Origin: Acetobacter orientalis
GTDB taxonomy: Bacteria; Pseudomonadota; Alphaproteobacteria; Acetobacterales; Acetobacteraceae
Length of the DNA stretch: 33,342 nt
Reading direction: 5' to 3'
Assembly (NCBI RefSeq): GCF_000963965.1
Contig: NZ_BAMX01000016.1
Span: forward strand, 1-33,342
Positions 25,295 to 33,342 of this stretch are shown here, in pieces. Under the pieces are notes generated by a model. It saw only the letters and a list, made by a program, of their open reading frames with translations. It ran no database searches and was not told where the DNA came from. The translations under genes and the position numbers were made by a program. Positions within the stretch are counted from its first letter, which is position 1. Every line of letters begins with the position of its first letter.

Positions 25295-26608
25295 CTAAAC
25301 TTTTGGGAAAAAGCTATTTTGTGGTCTTGCTAAGCCTAAAATATCACGCAAGGTTGTGCCCTCATAATCTTTCCTAAAAAGTCCTCTTTTCTGCAATTCA
25401 GGGACAACGTACTCTACAAAAAGCTCAAATTGCCCCGGAAACCATGCTGGCATGATATTGAAGCCGTCTGCTGCATTACTCTCAAACCACTGCTGCAAAT
25501 GGTCGGCAATAACAGATGGGGTGCCTTTTAGCACATTATGACCACGCGCCATTCCAACATGTAACGCCAACTCGCGCACTGTCATATTTTCTCTTACGGC
25601 AAGAGCCTTTAAGAGCTCACCCCTGCTTTGAATTTCATCAGAAATTGCAAGATCTTCTGGAAGTGGGCCATCCAGGTCAAATTGCGTAACGTCGTGCCCA
25701 AGACGTTCTGAAAGAAGCCCAAGTGCACTTGGTAAATCGGTCAACTCTTTCAGTTTTTGATAGTTTTCTTCCACTTCTGTTTTATCGCGACCAATAACTG
25801 GGAAGACACCGGGCATAACAACAAGATCGTTACAGTCTCTGCCAAAATGGACAAGACGTCCTTTAAGGCTTGCGTAAAATGCTTGCGCTTCTGCCAAATC
25901 CCCTTGTGCGGTAAAAACGATATCTGCCGTACGTGCCGCAAGATTTTGTCCGGGCACTGAAGAACCTGCCTGAATAATAATTGGATGCCCTTGTGGTGGT
26001 CGCGATGCATTAAGGGGGCCCTGCACCGTAAAAAACTGTCCTTTATGGTTTAGTTGGTGCATTTTGCTTGGTAGAGCAAATATTCCGCTGGTCTTGTCGG
26101 CAACAATTGCATCATCATCCCAACTATCCCACAGCCCTTTGCAAACATCGACAAATTCCTCCGCTATTTCATAACGGTTATCGTGACCTGGGTGAGTAGA
26201 GCGAGTGAAATTAGCAGCAGAGCGTGCGTAACTGGTTGTGACCACATTCCAAGCTGCCCGACCATTACTAAGGTGATCAAGAGAGGCAAACGTACGTGCC
26301 ACCTGATAAGGCTCACTATAAGTAGTAGAGACCGTCGCTGCCAGCCCTATATGCCGGGTAGACATAGCAATCGCGCCCAGCAAAGTTGTGGGTTCAAACC
26401 GTACCATAGTGGAGGGATGTGCTGTCAGGCTGGATGTTAGCCCATCTGCCAGAAAGAAAAGATCAAACTTGCCACGCTCAGCTATCGCGGCGATTTTCTG
26501 GAGAAGTGCTAGGTTTTCTGACCCGGTTTCTGCCTCTGGAACTCTCCATCCTGAAACATGGTGCCCAGTTGCTTGCACAAAAACGCCTAAATGCATTTGT
26601 TTTGACAT
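25295..26608 (-). CDS. FMN-dependent monooxygenase, NtaA/SnaA/DszA family (YxeK-like)
   Basis: This 437-residue flavin monooxygenase has the luciferase-like TIM-barrel fold. Typical stretches are MHLGVFVQATGHHVSGWR at the start, 'FEPTTLLGAIAMSTRHIGLAATVSTTYSEPY' (71-101), the family-defining AWNVVTTSY (119-127), 'HPIIIQAGSSVPGQNLAA', and the ending RGLFRKDYEGTTLRD. Relatives use reduced FMN and oxygen to cleave C-S or C-N bonds of sulfones, nitrilotriacetate or S-(2-succino)cysteine (YxeK). No flavin reductase gene lies beside it, so reduced FMN must come from elsewhere. With the amino-acid-type importer upstream and MmgE/PrpD downstream, a YxeK-like substrate, a succinylated thiol amino acid, is the best guess. 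Confidence 0.82.
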   Translation of the reverse strand: MSKQMHLGVFVQATGHHVSGWRVPEAETGSENLALLQKIAAIAERGKFDLFFLADGLTSSLTAHPSTMVRFEPTTLLGAIAMSTRHIGLAATVSTTYSEPYQVARTFASLDHLSNGRAAWNVVTTSYARSAANFTRSTHPGHDNRYEIAEEFVDVCKGLWDSWDDDAIVADKTSGIFALPSKMHQLNHKGQFFTVQGPLNASRPPQGHPIIIQAGSSVPGQNLAARTADIVFTAQGDLAEAQAFYASLKGRLVHFGRDCNDLVVMPGVFPVIGRDKTEVEENYQKLKELTDLPSALGLLSERLGHDVTQFDLDGPLPEDLAISDEIQSRGELLKALAVRENMTVRELALHVGMARGHNVLKGTPSVIADHLQQWFESNAADGFNIMPAWFPGQFELFVEYVVPELQKRGLFRKDYEGTTLRDILGLARPQNSFFPKV

Positions 26609-26635
26609 AGCTGTGTCCTTATAAAAATTTCACTA

Positions 26636-27391
26636 TCAAGACTGACGAAGAAACTCGGCAGTGCGCGCATGTTTGGGGTGTGTAAATAAGTTATGTGAAG
26701 GGCCGTGTTCGATAATGCGACCATTATCCATAAACGCGACGTTGCCTTGCAAAGCGCGGGCAAAACTTAGCTCATGCGTTACAATCACCATGGTCATTGC
26801 TTGCTCGCTTAATTGCTTGAGCAACCTCGCCATGCTCTGAACTAGTTCCGGGTCTAGTGCTGCTGTAGGCTCATCAAACAACATGACTTCAGGCTGCATG
26901 ATAAGCGCTCTGACAATGGCAATACGCTGCTGCTGACCACCAGAGAGTGATGGCGGGAGGGCATGTGCGTGACTTTCTAGCCCTACAGTTTTTAAAAGAG
27001 TTAATGCCTGATCTGTAACATCTCCTCGCTTTTTTTTAAGAATTTTAATTGGTGCAATGACAATATTTTCTAAAACGGAAAGATGGGGGAAAAGGTTGTA
27101 CTGTTGAAAAACCATACCTATTCTGCTTCTCTGTCTTGCAATTTCCCGGCCAGAGAGTTCGTATAGCTTGTCACCAGACTGTCTGTAACCAATAATCTCA
27201 CCGTTCAGCCGGATAATGCCACTGTCAATACGATCAAGATGATTAATACACCGTAACAACGTGGATTTTCCCGAACCCGAAGGGCCAAGTAGCACGCAGG
27301 TTTGTCCGGACGGTACAATTAAGGTGACGTCATCAAGGATGATTTTTCCTGAAATTTTTTTAGAAACACACGATATTTCAAGATCGCTCAT
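26636..27391 (-). CDS. Polar amino acid ABC transporter ATP-binding protein
   Basis: This 251-residue ATPase carries Walker A GPSGSGKST (36-44), Q-loop FQQYNLFPH (95-103), signature LSGGQQQR (149-156), Walker B VMLFDEP (169-175), and the H-loop His in VTHELSFA. The length and 'FQQYNLFPHLSVLENI' are those of the GlnQ/HisP/TcyC (PAAT) group. Its ATG overlaps the permease stop by 4 bases. It powers import together with the permease and binding protein encoded upstream in the same operon. Confidence 0.92.
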   Translation of the reverse strand: MSDLEISCVSKKISGKIILDDVTLIVPSGQTCVLLGPSGSGKSTLLRCINHLDRIDSGIIRLNGEIIGYRQSGDKLYELSGREIARQRSRIGMVFQQYNLFPHLSVLENIVIAPIKILKKKRGDVTDQALTLLKTVGLESHAHALPPSLSGGQQQRIAIVRALIMQPEVMLFDEPTAALDPELVQSMARLLKQLSEQAMTMVIVTHELSFARALQGNVAFMDNGRIIEHGPSHNLFTHPKHARTAEFLRQS

Positions 27392-28221
27392 AATGGTTCA
27401 TCCTTACGAGAAAGACGACCTTCTATCCAGTATTGCCCCATGGATAAGAGAGACGTAACAACAAGGTACCAGAGAGAGGCCACAATCAGGAGCGGTATAA
27501 CATCGTATGTTCGTTCATAAATTTCCTGAGCAGAATACAGTACGTCTTTTAAGGCTATTACAGAAACAACAGATGTTGCTTTTAATGTGCTTATAATCTG
27601 ATTGCCCGCAGCAGGTAAAATGACCCTGAATGCCTGTGGAAAAACAATGTTATACATCACACCAGAATTGGTAAACCCCAATGCTCGTGCGGCATCCCGC
27701 TGGCCAGTTGGAACACTCCGTAAGCCGGTACGTATAATTTCACTGGTATATGCGGCGTCATGGAGAACCAATGCTAGAACTGCTGCCGAGAAGCCAGTTA
27801 GCACGTGGTTCGTTGGGAAAGAATACAGCTCTCCCAAACCGGGCAGTGTCAAAGCTAGCCGCGGGTACAACGCAGCAATATTGAACCAGAAAAATAACTG
27901 TACAAGCATGGGAACGGAACGAAAAACCCAGACATAAAACCAGCTTACGCTTTGCAGTAACTTACTATCGGCCTGGCGCATTGCCGCTACAATAGTACCA
28001 AGCGGAAAGCCAAAAAAAACCGCAAAGAATGTGAGTTCAAGCGTGACTAACAGTCCTTTCAACATGGCAGGCACAGTAAAATTTGCAAAAACTATCTGCC
28101 ATTCAAAATGAGGGTTTTTAAAAATTGAATACAGAAGCGCTGCGATGCAGGCTGCAACAACTACGGTCGCAAGGCGCTCCGCAAGTTTTGTCTTGGGTAC
28201 AATAACAAGATTGGGGCTCAC
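27388..28221 (-). CDS. Polar amino acid ABC transporter permease
   Basis: This 277-residue inner-membrane permease of the HisM/GlnP/TcyB type has about five helices. The cytoplasmic EAA-like loop that contacts the ATPase reads AAYTSEIIRTGLRSVPTGQR followed by DAARALGF. The segment 'GLLVTLELTFFAVFFGFPLG' and 'WVFRSVPMLVQLFFWF' are typical of the HAAAP group. It starts with GTG overlapping the binding-protein stop (GTGA). Only one permease gene is present, so it should form a homodimer. The N-terminal 40 residues carry an extra hydrophobic helix compared with short family members. Confidence 0.9.
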   Translation of the reverse strand: MSPNLVIVPKTKLAERLATVVVAACIAALLYSIFKNPHFEWQIVFANFTVPAMLKGLLVTLELTFFAVFFGFPLGTIVAAMRQADSKLLQSVSWFYVWVFRSVPMLVQLFFWFNIAALYPRLALTLPGLGELYSFPTNHVLTGFSAAVLALVLHDAAYTSEIIRTGLRSVPTGQRDAARALGFTNSGVMYNIVFPQAFRVILPAAGNQIISTLKATSVVSVIALKDVLYSAQEIYERTYDVIPLLIVASLWYLVVTSLLSMGQYWIEGRLSRKDEPL

Positions 28222-29162
28222 TGTATGACCCTCCCATCATTTTGTGCACTTACGGAATTGAGAATATCCATATTGCTATAGCTTTTTCCAATTGCACCGT
28301 ATGAAATGTCCCATTTACCAAGTATTTTCTGGTAAATGCCGAGCTCGATTAAACGATTAACTGCATCTGTTATAACCGGTGTTAGCGAGGACTGGCGGGG
28401 TAAGCCCATTCCAACATAGCTTCCGTGGCGGTCTAGTGTAGCAGTAAGAACAACTTGGCCGTGGCTGCCTTGCGCCATGGCCTTTACGCCTTCGTAAGGG
28501 CCAAGAAAATAAGGAACACGGCCACTAATAATGGCCTGAACACCTGCTGGGCGGGATGGAAAAAGCATGACAGTAATAGGCGCTGCTCCCGTTTGTTTGC
28601 AGTCCCGACTATGGTTTTGCAGCACGGTTGCATTTTCTGTGCCAGACCCTGCTCCTATTGTTAAACCGCATAAATCATGCCACTGGGTAACTTGCCCTTG
28701 CGTTGCCGCCAAACCCAAGAGACCAAGGCGCTTGTCATCAAAATATGAAACAAAATCTATCTTTTTTAGTCGTGTTTCTGTTACGTTCAAGTTAGCTAAA
28801 GCGATATCATAACGATGGCTGGCAAGCCCCAGGACTGTGCTTCCCAAACTGCCCGGGTTCACCCAGTACAACTTTAGCCCCAGAAGTTGGGCTACAGCTG
28901 CCATGATATCAATCTCCCGTCCCTGCAACTGCATCGTATCTGGTGTAAGGAATACCGTTGGTGGCGTTGTTGGGTGAGTTGCAACCAACAACGCTCCACT
29001 ACGTCTGTATTCAGCCGGCACACGCTGTTGCAGATCCTGTGCGGTAGGCACGGAAATATCTGTTTGGTACGGAATAAAATTTTCCGCCTTACGCCCTAAG
29101 TTCTGAACCAGAAAAAGCCCTAGAACCATAAGAACACCAGCACAAAACACTTCTCTCTTCAT
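28218..29162 (-). CDS. Polar amino acid ABC transporter substrate-binding protein
   Basis: This 314-residue periplasmic solute-binding protein of family 3 has an N-terminal hydrophobic segment (residues about 6-21), either a signal peptide or membrane anchor; no lipobox Cys is seen. Core features are 'GREIDIMAAVAQLLGLKLYWV' (about 80-100), 'RYDIALANLNVTETRLKKIDFVSYF' and the C-terminal 'DAVNRLIELGIYQKILGKW'. The ligand should be an amino-acid-like compound. In YxeM-type systems this would be an S-succinylated cysteine derivative, which I infer from neighbours rather than from binding residues. It begins 18 bases after the TonB receptor gene, clearly in the same operon. Confidence 0.88.
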   Translation of the reverse strand: MKREVFCAGVLMVLGLFLVQNLGRKAENFIPYQTDISVPTAQDLQQRVPAEYRRSGALLVATHPTTPPTVFLTPDTMQLQGREIDIMAAVAQLLGLKLYWVNPGSLGSTVLGLASHRYDIALANLNVTETRLKKIDFVSYFDDKRLGLLGLAATQGQVTQWHDLCGLTIGAGSGTENATVLQNHSRDCKQTGAAPITVMLFPSRPAGVQAIISGRVPYFLGPYEGVKAMAQGSHGQVVLTATLDRHGSYVGMGLPRQSSLTPVITDAVNRLIELGIYQKILGKWDISYGAIGKSYSNMDILNSVSAQNDGRVIQ

Positions 29163-29180
29163 GAAAAAAGAAACTTAATT

Positions 29181-31667
29181 TTAGAAACTGGCATTAACGC
29201 GCCCGTAGTAGTATGCGCCATAAATAGGCAGACTAGATGCAACCTGATCATACGGACGTGTTCCAAGATAGTTATTTTGTGCCGGGACATGCCGTGGCCG
29301 TTGGTTAAAAATATTATTTGCACCAATGGAGGCATGCCAGTGTCGGTTAAAGCGGTACCCCACTTCTAGATCAGTCATCCAGACAGGCGTGTTACTGAAT
29401 TCAGAAAACTGAGATGTGGAATATCTGACAGCAGCAGGCGCTAAATCTTGATATGTGAGCAGCGATGTTGTCTGCCCATAACGTGTCTGACGCACGTTCA
29501 CATCCCACACACCGTTGCTCCAGAACGCATTCAGCACAATTTTGCTTCTTGGCGAGGCTGTCGTGAGGTAACCAATTGTCTGGGCACTTACCAAAGGGTT
29601 GCCATAAGCATTGGTGTTAACATGATGCAGACGGGTACGATTGAGATTAAGCATCATGGAAAGTGTTAGATTTCCATATCGGTGCAAATGTAAAAGATAA
29701 TCAGCTTGAAGATCCAAGCCTTGCGTACGCGTGCTTGCGGCGTTTGCCATATAGTTGGCTTTGATGTTGTTAAGGTTGACGTTCCCGCCTGTAGGAAGCT
29801 CCATACCTGTCTGGGCAATGGCATCATACGCTGTCTGACCATTCACAAATCCTGACCCAATAATGCGGTCCCGAATATTGATCTGGTAAACATCTGCCGA
29901 GATATGGAAACCATCAATCGGCTCCAGAATAATGCCACCTTCAACGTTAGTAGAACGCTCAGGTTTGAGATGTTGCGCCCCAATCGAGCGGCCAGCGTCA
30001 CTGGTTGTTGACAGCAAACCGGAAGCCCCTGTGGGTGTTACCCCGAGATTGCTGAAATGTTCTTCAGCCAAAGACGGCGCACGAAAGCCGTTACTGACGG
30101 TACCACGTAATGCAATGCGCTTGGTAAAGTCGTAACGCGTGCTGACTTTACCATTTTCTGTGTTACCAAAGTCCGTATAATGTTCAAAGCGCCCGGCAAA
30201 ATCGAGATCCCAGTGTTTAAGCGGGTGGAAGTCTCCATCTATATAACCGGCCCATACATTTCGATCCCAATGGCCAGCATTATATGGTGAAAGCGCTGTA
30301 GAAGAGGCCATGCCCCCTTCTGAATATGAAGCCAGATCGCCTGCACGAATACCATACATTTCCAGCCTATGCTCAGCGCCCATAGCAAGAGTGACTGGTA
30401 CGGTATGCGCAATAGAGAAGTTACGCCGTAGATCAAGATTGCTGGTCCATTGGGATAGGGTAAAATTTGAGGCTCTTACTTTGGTGGGAGAGTAGCCATA
30501 TTTTTTATAATAACCCGAATTGAAAGTATCTTTATTATCAATCCGGTCATTATCCTCTCCGTAGAGAGTGCTAATATCCCAATCAAATCCTAAAAAGTTT
30601 TTGCCACGTAGACCAATATTGGCCTGGTAATCATCCTCATCAATAATTTCAAGCGGTGAAAATCCTGCGGGAAACGCTGTAGGTGCTACTGTTGGCAGGC
30701 GGTAATGCTCTATGGCTTCTGCGTGCCGATGTGCATAAGTAATTAAGCCGTAGCTTTCTATCTCTTCTGTAACAGGCTTTGCCCATTCCAGAGCGAGGTT
30801 ACCTCTTGTTTCTTCAGGCGTAGAAAGACTTTTGTCTGATGTAGGGGCCCAAGAAGACCCAGGGGTCCACTGGTGGCTCCAGACACTTTTCGAACTATTA
30901 ATGAAATGATCCGTATGATACACTTGGCCACTCAAATGCAGGAAACCATCCCGCCCCAACTTCATGCCGCCATCTATACCAACAGAATATTGCCAGCCGT
31001 CGCCATTATAGGCGTTAGCCCCCGTCTGAGCAGAAGCATCAAGGCCGTGGTTCGTTTTCTTGGTGATGATATTGACAACGCCAGCAATGGCGTCTGACCC
31101 ATACATAGCGGCCGCGCCATCCCGTAATATTTCTATGTGATCAATTGCGTTAGCTGGTATCATATTAAGATCTACAGCCGTTGAGCCTTGCTGTGGGCCT
31201 GCTGCGGCAGTCAGATTGGCTGTTGTATGCCTGCGCTTACCATCCACCAGAACCAGCACTTCGTTAGGGTTCAACCCACGCATACGGATAGCAGAGGTAA
31301 GCGCCCCTGTTTCTGTCGGTAAGGTTGCCATGGTAATGGACGGGTCAACACGGGTTATTGCGTCAGCCAGATTTAGTTGGCCTGACCTCCGTAAAGTTGC
31401 GGCAGAGACAACGGTTATAGGCGAAGTACTATCTCGGGCTTTTCGGTTGGTGGCATGGGTGCCTGTAACAATAACAGACTCCGATTTTTCACTGGAAGAC
31501 ATCCCTGTCTCCACCACATCGGTCGGAGTAGTAGAAGCTTTTTTACTATACCGAGTATCCTGAGCATGGGCAGCAGAAAGAGGAAGGGTTGCACAGACGC
31601 CAACAAGCAAATACCGCTTTTTTGTGTGGTTTATGTGTTGGAAAAAAAGATCACCACTCAACGACAT
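29181..31667 (-). CDS. TonB-dependent outer-membrane receptor (ABC/monooxygenase operon)
   Basis: This 828-residue receptor has a signal peptide ending near SAAHAQ (about residue 36). A TonB-box-like ESVIVTGTH follows at about 63-71, then a plug domain at about 75-210 (STSPITVVSAATLRRSGQLN, IRMRGLNPNEVLVLVDGKRR, EILRDGAAAMYGSDAIAGVV) and a barrel ending in GRVNASF. 'LRGTVSNGFRAPSLAEE' is the typical early barrel strand. It heads the leftward operon, 18 bases from the binding-protein gene. Receptors with this plug type (RGLNPNEVLVLVDGKRRH) are common in sphingomonads and acetic acid bacteria, with mostly unknown ligands. Direct linkage to an amino-acid ABC importer suggests it carries the same compound over the outer membrane. 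Confidence 0.9.
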   Translation of the reverse strand: MSLSGDLFFQHINHTKKRYLLVGVCATLPLSAAHAQDTRYSKKASTTPTDVVETGMSSSEKSESVIVTGTHATNRKARDSTSPITVVSAATLRRSGQLNLADAITRVDPSITMATLPTETGALTSAIRMRGLNPNEVLVLVDGKRRHTTANLTAAAGPQQGSTAVDLNMIPANAIDHIEILRDGAAAMYGSDAIAGVVNIITKKTNHGLDASAQTGANAYNGDGWQYSVGIDGGMKLGRDGFLHLSGQVYHTDHFINSSKSVWSHQWTPGSSWAPTSDKSLSTPEETRGNLALEWAKPVTEEIESYGLITYAHRHAEAIEHYRLPTVAPTAFPAGFSPLEIIDEDDYQANIGLRGKNFLGFDWDISTLYGEDNDRIDNKDTFNSGYYKKYGYSPTKVRASNFTLSQWTSNLDLRRNFSIAHTVPVTLAMGAEHRLEMYGIRAGDLASYSEGGMASSTALSPYNAGHWDRNVWAGYIDGDFHPLKHWDLDFAGRFEHYTDFGNTENGKVSTRYDFTKRIALRGTVSNGFRAPSLAEEHFSNLGVTPTGASGLLSTTSDAGRSIGAQHLKPERSTNVEGGIILEPIDGFHISADVYQINIRDRIIGSGFVNGQTAYDAIAQTGMELPTGGNVNLNNIKANYMANAASTRTQGLDLQADYLLHLHRYGNLTLSMMLNLNRTRLHHVNTNAYGNPLVSAQTIGYLTTASPRSKIVLNAFWSNGVWDVNVRQTRYGQTTSLLTYQDLAPAAVRYSTSQFSEFSNTPVWMTDLEVGYRFNRHWHASIGANNIFNQRPRHVPAQNNYLGTRPYDQVASSLPIYGAYYYGRVNASF

Positions 31668-31708
31668 TACCCTGCGCCTTCATAATTTAACTATTTTATA
31701 AAGTTGAT

Positions 31709-31738
31709 ATAAATCACACATGCATAATTTTACGTCAA
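31709..31738 (-). promoter_or_regulatory. Candidate sigma70 promoter of the TonB/ABC operon
   Basis: On the minus strand TTGACG (complement of 31733-31738) and ATTTAT (complement of 31709-31714) are 18 bases apart, about 40 bases before the receptor ATG. The -10 is weak; TTATAT two bases further on is an alternative. Confidence 0.4.
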
Positions 31739-31780
31739 TAAGATATCTATATTTCACTATAATTTTTTGATGAATAAACA

Positions 31781-31792
31781 TTAATGCATTAA
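31781..31792. promoter_or_regulatory. Perfect palindrome, possible operator
   Basis: TTAATGCATTAA is a perfect 12-base palindrome in the divergent gap, 60 bases before the M20 start. Its position suits an operator shared by both transcripts. The regulator is unknown. Confidence 0.3.
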
Positions 31793-31851
31793 CGAGCTGA
31801 AAATGACGCTACTGATTTCCCTAATTTATATTATTTTTACAAAAAAGGATC

Positions 31852-33270
31852 GTGAAATTGCAGAATGAGAAAACAATCTGGCAACTGGTTGACCAGAAAG
31901 GCCATATTTTTGAAACTTTAAGTGACCGTGTGTGGGACGTGCCCGAAACCAATTTTCAGGAGGTTTTTTCTTGTGCACTCCATAGAAAAACACTCTTGGA
32001 ACAAGGGTTTAGGGTTAAAGAGTGTGCAGGAGGCCTAAAAACGGCTGTCATGGGAGAAAGCGGAAAAGGCGGCCCGGTCATTGCTTTCCTTGGGGAGTTT
32101 GATGCACTCCCGAACCTTAGCCAGCAGGCCAATGTTTTCCACGCTGCCCCGGTCATTCCAGATGGTAATGGGCATGGGTGTGGGCACAACCTACTTGGTG
32201 CGGGGGCCCTGGCAGCCGCAACTGCGGTAAAAGACTGGCTGGAACAAACGGGAACGCCCGGCACGGTGCGATATTACGGCTGCCCCGCTGAAGAAGGTGG
32301 TGCGGGAAAAGTGTTTATGATTCGTAATGGTGCATTTGAGAGCGTGGATTGTGCTATTAGTTGGCACCCCTTCGCCTTTACAACTGTCTGCCCACCTTCT
32401 TCTCTCGCCAATGTCTGCATAGATTTTGTTTTTACCGGTCGATCTTCTCACGCCGCCATGTCTCCTCATCTTGGGCGTTCAGCTCTGGATGCAGCAGAGC
32501 TTATGAATGTGGGGGTCAATTACTTACGCGAACACATGCTACCTACCTCCCGCATCCATTACGCTTATATAAATGCTGGAGGAAAAGCGGCGAATGTTGT
32601 GCAGTCTGAAACGCGTATCCGTTACATGATACGCGCTGAAAAACTTGAAGATCTTTTTCCGCTACAAAAGCGTGTGGAAAATATAGCGCATGGCGCCGCG
32701 CTGATGACTGAAACACAAGTAAATATTCAGGTTTTAAGTGGTATGGCTAACTTAACACCCGCACCAAAGCTGGAAAAACTTTTGCAGCATAATATTGAAG
32801 AGCTCGGCCCATTACAATTAAGCTCTACAGACTATCAATATGCTCAGGATATTCAGGCGACCATTCCACAAACGGATATTGTATCTGCCTATAGCATGAT
32901 GGAAATTCCGTATCAGGAAAATGTCTCCATTTTTAACGAGGTTATTCCATATCGTCCCTATTTCACAAAAAATATTTTAGGATCAACAGACATTGGTGAT
33001 GTTAGTTGGATTGTACCAACCGTACAATTACTTGCGACTACTATGGCTGTCGGGACCTCGCTTCATTCATGGCAGGCTACTGCACAGGGAAAGTCCTCCC
33101 TTGCTCATAAGGGCATGCTGCATGCAGCTAAAATTATGGCCGCAACAGCTATAAATATTCTGGAGAATCCCCACATAATTCAAAATGAAAGCCAGAACAT
33201 TAAAAATAAAAATTATAAATGCGTTATCCCTCCTACCGTTATGCCACCAGACAGTGCTAAACTGGTTTAG
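31852..33270 (+). CDS. M20-family amidohydrolase, AbgB-like
   Basis: This 472-residue metallo-amidohydrolase resembles AbgB, the p-aminobenzoyl-glutamate hydrolase subunit, in length and layout. The metal site includes HGCGHN (108-113), Glu147/Glu148 (CPAEEGGAGK), and His172 (SWHPFA). The dimerisation domain starts near FTGRSSHAAMSPHLGRSALDA. The late motif GSTDIGDVSWIVPT is characteristic of the AbgB group. The start is the GTG at 31852 with AAGGAT just upstream. It probably removes an N-acyl or N-aroyl group from an amino acid. The B. subtilis yxe operon has a shorter M20 enzyme (YxeP) for deacetylation, so this gene could play the same role with a different subfamily. No AbgA-like partner follows in the window. 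Confidence 0.82.
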   Translation: MKLQNEKTIWQLVDQKGHIFETLSDRVWDVPETNFQEVFSCALHRKTLLEQGFRVKECAGGLKTAVMGESGKGGPVIAFLGEFDALPNLSQQANVFHAAPVIPDGNGHGCGHNLLGAGALAAATAVKDWLEQTGTPGTVRYYGCPAEEGGAGKVFMIRNGAFESVDCAISWHPFAFTTVCPPSSLANVCIDFVFTGRSSHAAMSPHLGRSALDAAELMNVGVNYLREHMLPTSRIHYAYINAGGKAANVVQSETRIRYMIRAEKLEDLFPLQKRVENIAHGAALMTETQVNIQVLSGMANLTPAPKLEKLLQHNIEELGPLQLSSTDYQYAQDIQATIPQTDIVSAYSMMEIPYQENVSIFNEVIPYRPYFTKNILGSTDIGDVSWIVPTVQLLATTMAVGTSLHSWQATAQGKSSLAHKGMLHAAKIMAATAINILENPHIIQNESQNIKNKNYKCVIPPTVMPPDSAKLV

Positions 33271-33318
33271 GCTCAGGCCCTATTAATTTATTGAACTGAG
33301 CGAGAGGTTGTGATTCAC

Positions 33319-33342
33319 AGGCTTACCGATGGAGGTAGGCCT
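33319..33342 (+). other. Hairpin at the window edge
   Basis: AGGCTTACC (33319-33327), loop GATGGA, GGTAGGCCT (33334-33342) forms a 9-pair stem with one G-T pair, 48 bases after the M20 stop. It may be the terminator of that gene, with any T-run outside the window, or part of a mobile-element end (GAGGTTGTGATTCACAGG just before it is IS-like to the eye). The evidence is too short to decide. Confidence 0.3.

Larger units (their letters stand above)
31668..31851. promoter_or_regulatory. Divergent control region of the TonB/ABC operon and M20 gene
   Basis: An AT-rich 184-base gap. It holds a minus-strand promoter candidate (31709-31738) and the perfect 12-base palindrome TTAATGCATTAA at 31781-31792. 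AAGGAT at 31846-31851 lies directly before the GTG of the M20 gene. No regulator gene lies next to it in the window. Confidence 0.5.

Noticed and set aside
1..33342. CRISPR arrays, tRNA and rRNA genes
   Set aside because: I saw no regularly spaced repeats, no tRNA-like cloverleaf with a conserved T-arm, and no rRNA sequence.

Overview
The window looks like accessory DNA from an acetic acid bacterium (Acetobacteraceae, most like Acetobacter). The reasons are the mix of TonB receptors, OprB and Porin_O_P porins, lactate oxidation genes, and IS3- and IS5-type elements. This assignment is inference from gene style; no marker gene is present. The left half is visibly richer in GC than the stretch from about 16.7 to 25 kb.

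Region A (1-16.8 kb) is a ureide/oxalurate catabolism island behind a truncated IS3 end. A leftward operon holds an oxalate/formate-type MFS carrier, a BASS carrier, the oxamate amidohydrolase hpxW and an OprO/OprP-type porin. A rightward operon holds allantoate amidohydrolase (allC/hpxK type), ureidoglycine-glyoxylate aminotransferase (pucG/hpxJ type), and the amidase pair hpxX-hpxY (AtzG/AtzE type). A leftward LysR regulator follows. A second rightward operon carries a TonB receptor, a DAACS carrier, an AllD-like Ldh-family dehydrogenase and hpxZ. Together they encode allantoate -> ureidoglycine -> oxalurate -> oxamate -> oxalate, releasing nitrogen, with outer- and inner-membrane transport at both ends. 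No oxalate-degrading genes are seen, so oxalate may be exported.

Region B (16.9-21.35 kb) is a leftward lactate operon: lldD, an OprB-like porin and lldP.

Region C (21.35-23.94 kb) is a graveyard. It holds a dead IS5-family element with long inverted ends, a nucleotidyltransferase (MntA-type) pseudogene with two in-frame stops, and about 0.74 kb with no gene.

Region D (23.9-33.3 kb) is a leftward six-gene operon: TonB receptor, amino-acid-type ABC importer (three genes), FMN monooxygenase of the NtaA/SnaA/DszA family, and MmgE/PrpD protein. A divergent AbgB-like M20 amidohydrolase faces it. This content matches the Bacillus subtilis yxeK-Q operon for S-(2-succino)cysteine salvage, except that a TonB receptor is added and no acetyltransferase (YxeL) is present. 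It is the best candidate here for an undescribed system.
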